Source: Tubiluchus corallicola
Taxonomy: Eukaryota > Priapulida > Priapulimorpha > Priapulimorphida > Tubiluchidae
Assembly: GCA_030141605.1 (NCBI GenBank)
Contig: JAQGDQ010000003.1
Span: forward strand, 2,251,501-2,315,500
Direction of reading: 5' to 3'
Length of the DNA stretch: 64,000 nt
Part shown: positions 47,501 to 59,500 of the stretch, piece by piece
Position numbering within the stretch: the first letter of the stretch is position 1
Layout: each line of letters starts with the position of its first letter
The notes under the pieces: generated by a model
Databases searched by the model: none
Seen by the model: the letters and a program-made list of their open reading frames with translations, nothing else
Told to the model about the DNA's origin: nothing
Made by a program: the position numbers and the translations under genes

Positions 47501-50500
47501 TTGCAAGTCTACTTTCTTTTATTAACGAGTTGATCAAATTTTTTATCATACAATCGGTATTAATCAATACACGTAGTTAAAATAAACAACTTTTCATTTC
47601 GTATAATCTAACTGCGCTTTAAAAAAATTTATTACATTTTCTGGGAAATGGCTGTTCTCGGAAAAATCTTTTCTAGGTAGTAAATTTTTCTGGCAAAAAA
47701 GTTTTCTGTGAAGTTTTTTGTCAGGGAAAATTTTTTTCTAGCAAAAAAACTTTTCTGGTAAACGAGTCTATGAAGTTACGAGCGTTATGAAATGCACATC
47801 TATGCGGTCATAGTTGCATTCGCTCTTATCGTTAACATTTGCCAAAAATGTCTTATCTAGAGGCACTTGATTAACATGTCATAAATTTGTCGATTGCATA
47901 TTTACAGCTGTGATGCTTATGGCGTAGGGCTGGAATTTCTGAAGGTTGTGCTTAAAATAAGAATTTTGATAGAGAATGTGCAAAGTAATTGAAAATATTC
48001 CTTTTAATGTATCTTCTAAAGGTTCTCAACAAGGCTCTTTGAACTGAGGTAGTTAAACGCACTTTGGCTATTTTGGCAATAGGATTTGTATCGAAAATTT
48101 TATACCTGATACCTTGTGTTGTGTTGAGATGAGTTGAAATGTATGAGTTTACTGGAACGCACTGGAGGCCATCTGCTGGCAGTCATTTTGACATTTTCAA
48201 CAATTCTAATTTAATATGAGATAGACGACATTGTACTGCCTTCAGGCACCATGTCTGCCCATCTCGGCGCTCGTCAGGAGGAACGTTTTCCAAAAATCCG
48301 TGTTGGTCCTAGAATGTTGTAAGGTTACAGAACCCTTCAATCCGTCGCTATGCTTGCCTTTTGGAGGTGTATAAAATATTCATGTATTTGCTAGCATATT
48401 CGATATATTCTGCTGTCGTATAGTGCGTTTCATTGCTCCTGTAAAGTGCGTGTTTTTGTAAATTATGAATTTGTAGAAATTTTCCTTTGCTGACGCGCTT
48501 GTTGCAATATCATATTGGCTGTTTCTGGTTAAAGTTGCGACATTTATGAAATTTGCGTCGGACTGTACTTTCCGTTGCATATCATTCAGCTTGCGTGATA
48601 ATCGAGCAAATTGTAATGTAAACTTATTGCTTTTAAAATTACTCGTTATTTGTAATCTATTATGCTATTAATTGCAGACAGCGGAAAGAACAGTAAGCAA
48701 TATTTCATTCGAGTAATGGAACTATCATGTTTTTTACAGCTTTTTCGTCAAACGCAACTTTTCCGAATCAGAAAGATTTTTTGAATTCTGTAAATTAGTT
48801 TCTATTATCGTAAAGTTTTTCATTTTCGAAAATTTATAGCCCTAATTATGGCTTTTAAAATTTTCGACATTGCTTGTGATACTGAGTACCAAACTGCAAA
48901 CTTCATGTTTTTTTCATAGAATGATTAATTCATAAGCCGTGCACTTAACAATAAATCACATTTTCAAAAATTTACCTCAAAATGAAAAGTATCTATATTT
49001 TTTATATTTTTCATAGTTTGCACTGCAAGACTTTATTTTGAGTATTCTTACAACAACTTGTGAAGTTTTAATTTTTTGTGTAAATAAATGTACGTAAGTA
49101 TTTTACCCACTCTAATAACCTTTTATAAGTTTATATTTCTTTTGTGCCTAGAATAATTGTCAAAACAGCTGTGTTTTCTTCTTATTGTTTCACACAGTTA
49201 TAGTTTTGTTGAATATAGCGTGATTGAAGAACTAATTCGGTGTAAATGTCAATGTTTTGTGCTTTCCGAATTCTCGCTCTCTTCTCATAAAAAGATAACA
49301 AACAAATTAAATTATTATATTTCCAAGCAAGTAAGAGATACGGCGTCATGATGGTCGGTTATGATGTAACATAGTCAACAATTTGTAAGTAGGAAAGCGC
49401 ATGCGTTTTTGTTGCAGGTGGGCTGAAACTTTTGGCGTTCTGGTCTTTCTGTTTGATACTTTACCTACCTTGACTTCTTGTTTACTAGCAAGGTAATAGG
49501 ATGGGGGTGGGAGTACGTGTTGTGCGCTTGGGCCATGGGGTCTTCTAAGGTCAGTAACCTTCACTTTTGGTTCGATAAACATGAGTATGATTTTATTTCC
49601 ACTCTTTATGTCTGAAATAACTCCCACTCACTTCAGGGACTAATACACTGAAACGCAGTTAGTTGTACAGTAACGGAGAGATGAGGCATGTGCAGTAATG
49701 TAGTAATGAAAGGAATTGTATATTACTGGCTTACTCGCGTAAATCCCAAGTCTAGACTCAGATAAAATCTATTAAATCTCGGTGTTATAAATAGATTGGG
49801 CACGTCCTGCAGTACTGCTATGCCAGGCGAACGTTTCTCAAGGTATTGTTTCCATTATTATGGAATACTTAAAGCTTTGTCCAAACATAGGCATGTTAGA
49901 CGTGAACACCTGGCCACCTGTATGTTGCTTCAGCGCTGGGCATTTGATCTGTCTACGGTTTTAGAATTCTACTGTATCAAAGGGGAACGCATTTCTATTA
50001 TGAAGTTGGAGATAACAGATGCGTCTTATATTGTTGAATGTATTAAAAAAATCATCGTTTGATGAAATGCAGCATGAAATGATGAAAAGCCCTCTGGTAT
50101 TATTTCATCAGTATACGTTTTAAGCACATCTGTTGCTTTTTGGAATATAAAAAAAGCATATTGTCATGTAACGTTTTATGAAATTGTCTTCGCATACAAA
50201 AAAAAACTTTATAGTTTTAATTAATTTCTTCCCTTCCCCCATTTATAGAGGGCTGCGCACCCTAGAATGGCAAATAGATGGTCAGTGGTCAATTAGCTGA
50301 CTTCAAGTAATAAATGATAGACTTATTGTAGTTCAGTTATATAACAGCACTGCTCAGTTCATACTGCTGTAATAGTTACTGTGTCAAACCTCAACCAGTT
50401 ATTAAATTTTTGAACAATCTTGATCCCGTGCCATTAGCAGCAACTAGCACGATTAAATTTTTTCTTGATCGTTTTTTTGCGAGAAAGACTGGTTTCGTGA

Positions 50501-53500
50501 GTAAATAGGCTATTTATTTTTAACCTCAATTGTGTCCTAGTTGCTTGGCTTTGACTAACGGAGTTATGTACATGACACCGGTCACGCTGCTTTGAATAAG
50601 GTTACGTTGCACGGTTGCACCAAGGCAATGTTTATTCGTGTCAAGAATGCTTCAAGTTTTTTCAAAGAAAAAACTGCTAAGTCTGTAAGAAAAGTACGCG
50701 TATGAGTAAGTCCAATGTTTGCTCAGCTTTGCAGCTTTTGAAACCTTTTAAGGCATTATTCAACTATCATTTATGCTTCATAATGTTTGTGGTTGGCGTG
50801 TTTATTAGTAAGGGTGCAACAGGCAGATATGCTCTAAAAAAAGTCTAGTAAATGTTTTTCAACACAATTTGTCTTGCATCCTGACGTAATTCTAGCATTT
50901 CACTGTTACGTACTTGCTGCAATGCTATGTCGCTAGCGCCGTCTAACGCCAAAAATTATATTAGTTACGTGGTACAGTGAGGAAAAGCTATTAACTGTAT
51001 AGGTGTAAAGTTATGCACACATGTAGTTGTCTTTCAATTTCTAATTTTCATAAATTACAAATTTAGTTTTTATTTTGCTTTTCAGCTGCAGGAGATATTC
51101 ATACTTTCCGTGAATTGACAAATCGCTACAAAGCTTCTTATCCAGATGACAAAGATATCGTGACTATTAGCAACCGCAAAAATAGCTTGTGCTTCTTGCA
51201 TGCAATCTGTGATATATCACCTGCAAACCTTCTTCGAGGGTAAGATAACAAGGAATTCCAAAGTTTTCTTAGCCGTTTTTTACAATAATACTTATGTCAT
51301 TTATATGTCACTAAATTAAAGTTTGTTTGCATCATTGTTATTTACTGCCTGTGACCTTTATGTTAATGTATTTATCAGTTGTATTTAGTTAATACATTCC
51401 TGTTAATTAGTATCTTATTAGAGCGAATCAATTTGAATTTTTTTATTTTTAGGTTTGACAATTTTAGGGACGATGAAGTACTCAGTGAAACTTTGTTTAC
51501 TGTCTATCCCTATATCTCTGCTGCTCAAACAGATATTGAGCCAGAAGATGACGAATTGCAACATAAACGGGTCTGCTTTTATTCACTTGTTGTATTTAAA
51601 CTAAAATTTGCAATAATTAAAGATACATTTAATAAACTATGGTGCAACTAAAATAATTCTGTCAAGAGAAATGCCACCTAGCAGGTGTAGAATTTAAAAA
51701 GAAAAAGGAGGGGTCAAACAATTTTTGGTGCATTTTCCTATACAATTAACATCTTAAAATATATTGTCGATTTTCCTATACAATAAAAATCTTGATTAGA
51801 AATACAAAGGAAATTTATAATCATTGTTAATTTTGCAATTTCAAACAAATAGTTGGTGTTTTGAAAACCAAATTCAGTACGGATAAATAGTACTAAAATG
51901 GTACTTTTGATTTTGTTTCCTAATTTTAAAGTGATTTTTCTAATTAAGTTAGCTGCTTATTACGTTTTTATTGCGCATACTCTCAAAGTGCTAAATTAAG
52001 CCCAGCTTATCAGGAGGCCTGCCTTTTTCTTTAAATTCTGGTGCTCAAATTATTGAGAAAAGGAGGCTGTGAGCAACCAAGTAGTCCTGTCAGAATCAGT
52101 AATGTTGTTGTGAATATTTCAAATTGCCATTGAATTCAGTTTTCAAAACAACATTATCAGTGGTTTATTTTTAGTTGTAGTTATGCATTGAATTCTATTT
52201 ACATATCTGTGTTTATTTTGTGAATGTAAATTTGGTGCTTTTCTGCTTTTTCTAGCCTACGTCTTTAGATATTGAAGATATTTATGGGAAGTCACCAGTG
52301 CGGACACCCACAAAGCGCATGTCTGTAGCTTTACGTGAAAGTCTCAAGTCTTCCAGACAAAGTCCTGTCAAATCTCCTGTTTTACCTACACCAGAAGAAG
52401 TGATACAGCAGAATGTAACACCTGCTGAAGTAGTGCCATTGGATGTGACTGGTTCTAGTTTCATTAGAATGATGCAATTTCGTCGTTCTCTCGCTCACAG
52501 TGATTACGAAACTAAACCTCGCAAACGTCGCCAACGGACAAAACGTAGAATAACCATGTCAGGTAAAATTTCATTGACATACGTGGTAGTTGTCTCAGCC
52601 TTTTTGGAAAAGTAATGTGCTAGTATTTTGGAAATTTGGTGAATGGCAATGGGTGATAGCTGCCCATCAAGTTGAATCTTCTCAAAGGATTATTTTTGGT
52701 AATGTGGTCCATTCTGGTCCCAACACAACAATTATATTTAGTCTTTCTGTGACAAATGAGGTAAAAGAAAATAGGAACTGATTTTTCCAAATGGCAACAT
52801 AAAATTTGATAAAATGCTTTCACTGTAGTAGAACAATTTTTACATCAGCTTTAAATTTTCAGGCCTTCCTCGTCCCCCTGTGGCAGTAAATGAGCAGCAA
52901 CAACTGGTAAAATTAAGAAACAGCAGCGCGGGCAGTTCCAGTCGTGAACGTCCGAAAACATTGCATAATGTTTCAACGAGCACAACTGATGAAGATTTGC
53001 TGGACGAAGACAACTCAGAATCTCTTTCACTGTCGCCCAACAACACATACGCATGGTGGAGATGTAACAGGACTAAGTGGCAACAACCAAGTGGAACACC
53101 CTCTAAATTAGACACAAGTCGATTGCCCAATAGGGTAGGCATTACAGCCTATACACTAGACCTGTTTTCATAGTTTTCCTAAATGTTTTGAAAGAAAACA
53201 CCATTATCGTATATACTGATTCCGTATATACTGTCAGTATACAAACTTCTAAATCAGCTTTGTGTGAAACTATGTCAATTTGATGAAGTTCTTATAAAAT
53301 GTTTTAGCACAGCTCTGTATTTGCATTTAAAGTTTATCTATAACTGCAGCTTTTTTATTATAGTGTTTGTCTCCAGCTTTGCTTGGCAGTGGAAATGGCT
53401 GGATTACATTCAGACATGGCTCTGTCAGCAGTCAGGAAAATCCTTATAGTTCTGTTGATGAATTAGAGAAGCCACAGCGTATCATTGCAAATTTATCAAA

Positions 53501-56500
53501 AAATGTTAAATATTCCTCACCAGCTATGCTTGAGGGTATAGTAATTTAATTATCTTTTGACTTCTTACATTTTCTTGCTTTTAAATGTCTCTGAATATTT
53601 TTCTGAACTTATGGTGCATAACTTTTCTATTTTTGTGCATGTCGCATGAGTTATTGTGTTTTGATATGTACATATTATACGTAAATATTCTCTGCGTGAC
53701 AGTACGGTATATGTACATTTGGGTTGAAACATTTAGAACCACTTCTGATATTTCAGGCAGCTGCTAAGTAATTTTAACTTGCCTGTATGTGGAGCTTAAT
53801 GTCGGGTGCCTTGTTTGTGGCAAATAATCAGGTAAATGTTGTCACTCTTTGCCATTATTTTAGATGCACCACCAGTCAAAATGGTACAAGAGGCGCAGCC
53901 TATGCAGCAACCTCCGATTGAACATGTAATTCTGTCAAATGTGCAGCTACGAGAAAACAAAAGGGCAGCTGACGAACATTCATCTTCTGGTAATTATAAC
54001 TTCTGCTGTTCTTAACTTCGCTTTCATGCTTTCAATCCCTGTATGTGCATTCATATTCATAGTACATGTTACAATCGTGGATGGTTAGGTATTAAAAAGA
54101 GCTTGTTGTGATGTGTTAATATTGGCGTATTTTCATTTTATGCCTTTGTTGCCATTTTTGCTCCAAATAAAATTTCTTTGCAGGCATTAATCTGATAATA
54201 ATCACTCAGATAAGTTCGTAGGAATTCCGGTAATGGATGAACCAAATTTTGTTACGCACGTCATTTTGATCGAAGATGTGGACATTATTTATTAGCATAT
54301 TGTGTATTTGCTATCTGTTACTAATGATGTGTTTTGACCAGACAGTAATTTTCACATTTAAGTATTACAGTTGTGCTATAATGTCTCTTGGTTCATTAAG
54401 TTTTAGTATTTGCTTAATTAGGCAACTGGAGTGGAAGCAGTAGTACCAGGCACTCAATCGAGTCAGAGAAACAAACAAATAGTTCTTCCCAATTTTCACT
54501 CGATTCCGCAGTAGCATCACATCGTACAGATTCGGAACGGTAAGTGATGCAGACAGCTCTGCGTTTCTCTGAGGACTAGCGATATCTCTACAACTTAAAT
54601 GCTGGTTATCTGATTATATTTATGGTTGTGCGTACATGTCATATTTAACATCTGATATGAGTTAATAATTATTATATTATATTAATTATATTATATAATT
54701 AATATTAATAATAGGTCTGCTGTATATTGTGCTTCAAAAGCTTTTGATAAAGTTAATTGTTGTCGATTATTTAGATTACTTTTGAATAAGAACTTATCCA
54801 GTAATGTTATCTGGTTATTGTTAGATTTGTATACACGTCAACAAGCGTGTATGAAATGGTCAAATATTAGATCTAGAGATATACCAGTGCATTAGCTTAT
54901 GCTAATGATATTTCACTCATTGCTCCTAGTGTAAGAGCTCTACAATGCAAGGTTTCTATATGTAAAGACTTTGCTAGAAAGTTTGATATCAATTTTTGAA
55001 ATGTACAGGGAAACAAGATAAAAAGTATTTGTATCATTTTTTCTAAACGCAAAATAATGTCAAATAAATTGTCAAAACCCGCTAATCTTACTTGAAGTAA
55101 CTGCTATGCAATTTTGTAATAATGTAACTCATCTCGGTCATGTTTTAACTTGTAATCTTGATGATAATAATGATTTATTAGCTAAGTGTAATGATTTTAT
55201 ATTTCTGTCAATCATGTTATTGCTAACTTTTCGTATCTCAGTACCAAGCTATAATTGTCAATATCTTGAACGTATTGCCACACGTATTACAGTTCCCAAA
55301 TGTGGAGACTAGATAAGAACATTAACATGTTGCTCTCATCATGGAATATAGCTGTCAGAAAACTGTGTTGTCTCCATTACAGAACACAGATATATATATT
55401 ACCGTTTGTAGCCTGATATTCTGCCGCCTCATAAACAATTCCAGAAGTGATTTATCAAGTTTTATTTTAAATGTTTAAATAGCAGTAATCACGTTAATCG
55501 TTATTTTGCTCAGCAAGCTCAGTATTGTTTCACTTCAGTTATAGGATACAATTTAGTGTCAGTCTCTAACCACTGTGGAATTAATTGTTCTTATCATGAG
55601 TTTAGATCTACGTCTCATTACTGATAAAATGTTAACATCACTCACAATAAGCTGGCAGTTGTTACATTAATAAAGGAAATTTTATGGAGTATAGAAGCCA
55701 AATATTTTTATTTCTTTAGGATGTCTGAACTATATGAAATTTTAAATTATTTGTCCTTTTCTTGAGACCAAAATGATAACGTAATTGATGCTATGGTTTT
55801 TTATTATTTTTTTACTTTGCTTTAACAAATTAACAAACTTTTTTTATTTTAACATGTACAGCTTGGACTAAGTTATTGTAATTATTATTATTATTTTGTT
55901 TTTTTCCCTTTTGTATTTATTGTGCCATATGAACAAATAGCATAAATAAAAATTAAAATGAGAAACCAGAATTAATTACATTTGTTCTAAATGGATTTAC
56001 TGTAAATATTTATTTTTTGCTTGTATTTTGTGATACAGAGTTGTAAAAATTGTCTCTTTTTGCAGGGAAGAGACATCAACCATGACAGGGTATAATTCTG
56101 ATGCATCTGCTGTTAGCAGTACCACACTGAAGGAAGTAGCGCAGTCTGTGATTAGTAACACAACAGCAAACTCGAACTTCACGAAACTCGGAGCTGATCT
56201 ATGGTTACAAAGTTTGGATGATAAGAGGGGTTCGAGCCCACTTCACGATGATGTTTTCGATGAGGCTACTGATACTGAGTCTAATTCTGCACAGAAAGTT
56301 GCGAGGCCATTGTCATTGTTAAGAGTTGCAGCTAACAAAAAAGCTGGACATTCTTTCAGTACTCACAGCAGCACAAGTACAGTATTAGATTTGGCTAATA
56401 GAAGTTTAGCTGGATCTCGCACAACCGTGCTCGATGTCAGTGGCGGCGGTGGCGCCACTGCTGGTGCTAGTGATTCTGGTTCATCTCCCACACCTGGTCG

Positions 56501-59500
56501 GACAGATGCAAAAACAGGAAACACAAGAAAACCTCCCCCACCACCTCCGAAACGCATAGATTCTTTGAATGAAATACAGGTATTGCCTGCAGTACCTACA
56601 GTAGTAAGCCAGGATAATTGGATAGCAGTTGTTGGAATGCCTTCAATGAAGCGACGTCAAGTGAGAAAGCCAGCTGTTAATTTTCGTGATCCTAATTATC
56701 CTAGTGATGAGGAGTTATTGCATTCACCATCTACTGATATTCCAATACGAGACCGTCTGCCACCAAAGTACGATCTTCCAATAGCATTATCAAAACTTCC
56801 CTTACCAACTGATGTTTCGTCCCTGTTGAAATTTCGGGACAATGATAACTCTGATCCAGAACATACATCTACACCAAGGTCCTCTGTACTATTGCGTGAA
56901 AGGTCTGATAGTGGAGCCAGCAGTACTAAGCGATTGTCGGGAAACATTTCATCAAGCAGATGGTCTGGATCTGATCAGGATAGCAGTTCTCTTGGATCGC
57001 TTAGCCGAGGTTCTGGGATTCGAAGCAGCGGCAGCAAGAAAAAGCCTTCCATAATACTCTCTGGTAATGCACTGAATATGGCCAAGCAGCTATCAGAAGA
57101 AGGCACAGAATTTTGTGTTGAAGTCATGGAAGGAGGAACTACAAACCACATTGACAGGAGTAACAGTTTGCCAAATGGAAATTCTGTTAGGAATTACAAT
57201 TCCTTACCTAGGCATATTGCTCTTGGCACCACTACTCACAATAGTTTCAATACTGAAAGACATATAGATATAAAGACGATTGTTAATGCTGGCTGGAGGA
57301 AAACCAATAAAAAAGAAAAGGAGAAGCATGGTAATGAAGAAGATTTGAAGAAATGGAAAATAAAATCTGGTGCAAAATTGTTTGGCTCATTACCACGACA
57401 AAAGAGATCTAAGGACACACTAAGTCCTGCTAGCCCTGGAAAAAATGAACCAAAATTAAAAACTGCATATGATTCTTTCACTCTGCCACGGAGAAAGCCC
57501 AAGCAAGGTAACGCAACATTATCTAACATTTTCGGTAAACAAAAGCCATCAAAATTAACCGGATCCAGAAGCACTGAAAGTGTGATAAACGTGTCTGATG
57601 TCCGTGATGACTATTATTCTGATTATGAATGTGTCCCTTTGCAGCCGTCTCTTGATACAGCTCAGCTGCCCCGTCATTTCACTACCAAAAAGGAAGATTT
57701 ACCAGATGTTGGATTTGGAAACCGGTTTCAATCACCTGGCTCACAGCAAGAACAATTGCAAGGTATTTTCTCCAGCATGACCTCAGAAATGATGCAAACA
57801 GCAATTATGGATATCACTAGTACTAATGATAAAAACAATGTGGATGTGCTGAATAACAACACTAATAACAACAAATATGAAATGAATAATGCTGATAGTG
57901 TGTTGGACACGGCAGAAACTAGAATGGTTGCTAGTAATGCACATCACATATATGCGTTGCAGGCATCATCAGGAAGCACAAGTTCATCCTTGGTATTGCG
58001 ATCACAACAAACACAAGCAGCAAATGATGTTAAAGCCATGACATTGCCTTTATCCAGAAATAATGTTTCAGGGGGAATATATGCCAGAGCTGGCGACATG
58101 CAGAAACAAGTTACCAAAATGAGTAGTATCGATCCTATTGCTGACCTCCTGAGGAGCTCATTACCAAATAACTCAAACCAACTTGGTGAAACTAGGACAG
58201 CCGTTCCCATTGATAGTACACTTAAAAACACTATGTCGGGGACTTCAATGGGAAATGCTGCTTACTCTCAGGTGAACAGGTCCTTAATTGTTTCATCTGT
58301 GCATGACCATTACCAGAAATTGCCTGGTCAGACAACTGGAGGCCTCTTAGCACATGACAAACAAATGCGAGCACAACAAAAAGATTTGCTGATTCATGAA
58401 ACGACAACACCACCTTATCATACTTATGAAACTGTACCCTCAGTAGTGAGTAGCAGCAAGGTAGGTTCACAGAAGCATGTGGAGGTGCAACCGAAAGGAG
58501 TTTCAAGACCAAGCACTTTGCCATTTAGTGAAGCCAGACAGTCACATATAATTATAGATACTTATTCTACACCCGAATCTATACCACAAAAGTATTCTCA
58601 ACAAGCTATTATCGTTACACCTGGTTCACGTATGACGCCAACTCCCGTCACCAGTCCGGTAAGTCCTCACGCAAGTGGTGGTGGTGCTAGGATCAATATA
58701 ACTCACTTAAATGATACATACATTAAGTCAGCTGTAAAAAGTGGAAAGGTAGTTATAACACCAACTAGCAACAAGAACATAAACCGTGCTACTGTTTCAG
58801 TTTCAAGCAGTGCTGTTACTTCGCCTACTAGTAGCTTTGCACCGTCCAAAAAACGAAAAAAAGGATATGTTAATTTGGGTAGTACTACGCAGAGTCAAAC
58901 AACAACTGCTTCTGGGTCGGTAGTAATGGAGAGCGTTAGCCCATCAAGAACGAAAAATCAACAGTTACGTGCAGCATTCTTTACAAATATGGGTGCTACT
59001 GATGAGCCAAATAAATTAGCTCCTATCGATATCAAATTTAGCACTTGGAGCCCAAAAACTTCAAGACTATCTAGGGAACAGTGCAGTAGTTGCGGAAGTA
59101 ATAGCAGTAGTACTACTAGCATTAACAGCACAAATTCGAGTAAGGAATCTGTAGTGCTTTCCACTAACGTGCCAAGTCAGCTTGAACTGCCACCTACAAA
59201 TGCTATGCCATTGTTGGCTGTTAGTGCATCCAAAGCGAGCCAGCCTAAAGGTAAAAACACATCTGACAAGCAACCATCTGGCCAGTTAGGGAAACAGGGA
59301 CAACCTCCAATAGCAAGCAAAGTCGAGGAAATAAATGACAAGGTGGCCAATTCTCCAAAAACATACATGACACAGGATGAATTATTTGCCGCAATTCATA
59401 GGACAAAAAAGAAGCTAAATATTAAAAGTGACAAAGAAATACCTTCCTCTCCTCGTTCTTCATCCCCAGCTTTTAATGTGCCCTCAAAAGGGTCCCCAGA

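Larger units (their letters stand above)
46816..47783. mobile_element. Foldback element with a 9-bp direct repeat on both sides
   Basis: GTTACGAGC occurs at 46816-46824 and again at 47775-47783, flanking a 950-bp segment. The segment's ends are inverted, imperfect and internally repetitive: TTTCCCAGAAAA words on the left (46838-46935) and TTTTCTGGGAAA/TTTTCTGG words on the right (47637-47760). Foldback and Mutator-like elements make 8-11-bp target duplications and often have such repetitive arms; that assignment is inferred. The interior contains a CT-rich tract (47010-47165) and a 5S-like stretch. No transposase frame was seen. Confidence 0.6.
29506..51085 (+). other. NHS-family intron 1 (21.6 kb)
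   Basis: This intron separates the WAVE homology exon from the rest of the gene. Beyond the repeats listed separately (31.98, 33.2-34.0, 36.1, 42.7-43.3 and 46.8-47.8 kb) I found no gene, and no alternative first exon that meets the required phase. Confidence 0.7.

Noticed and set aside
48251-48320. Short ATG frame MSAHLGARQEERFPKIRVGP ending at TT|GTAAGG
   Set aside because: Considered as an alternative first exon of the NHS-family gene, but it leaves phase 2 and does not fit exon 2.
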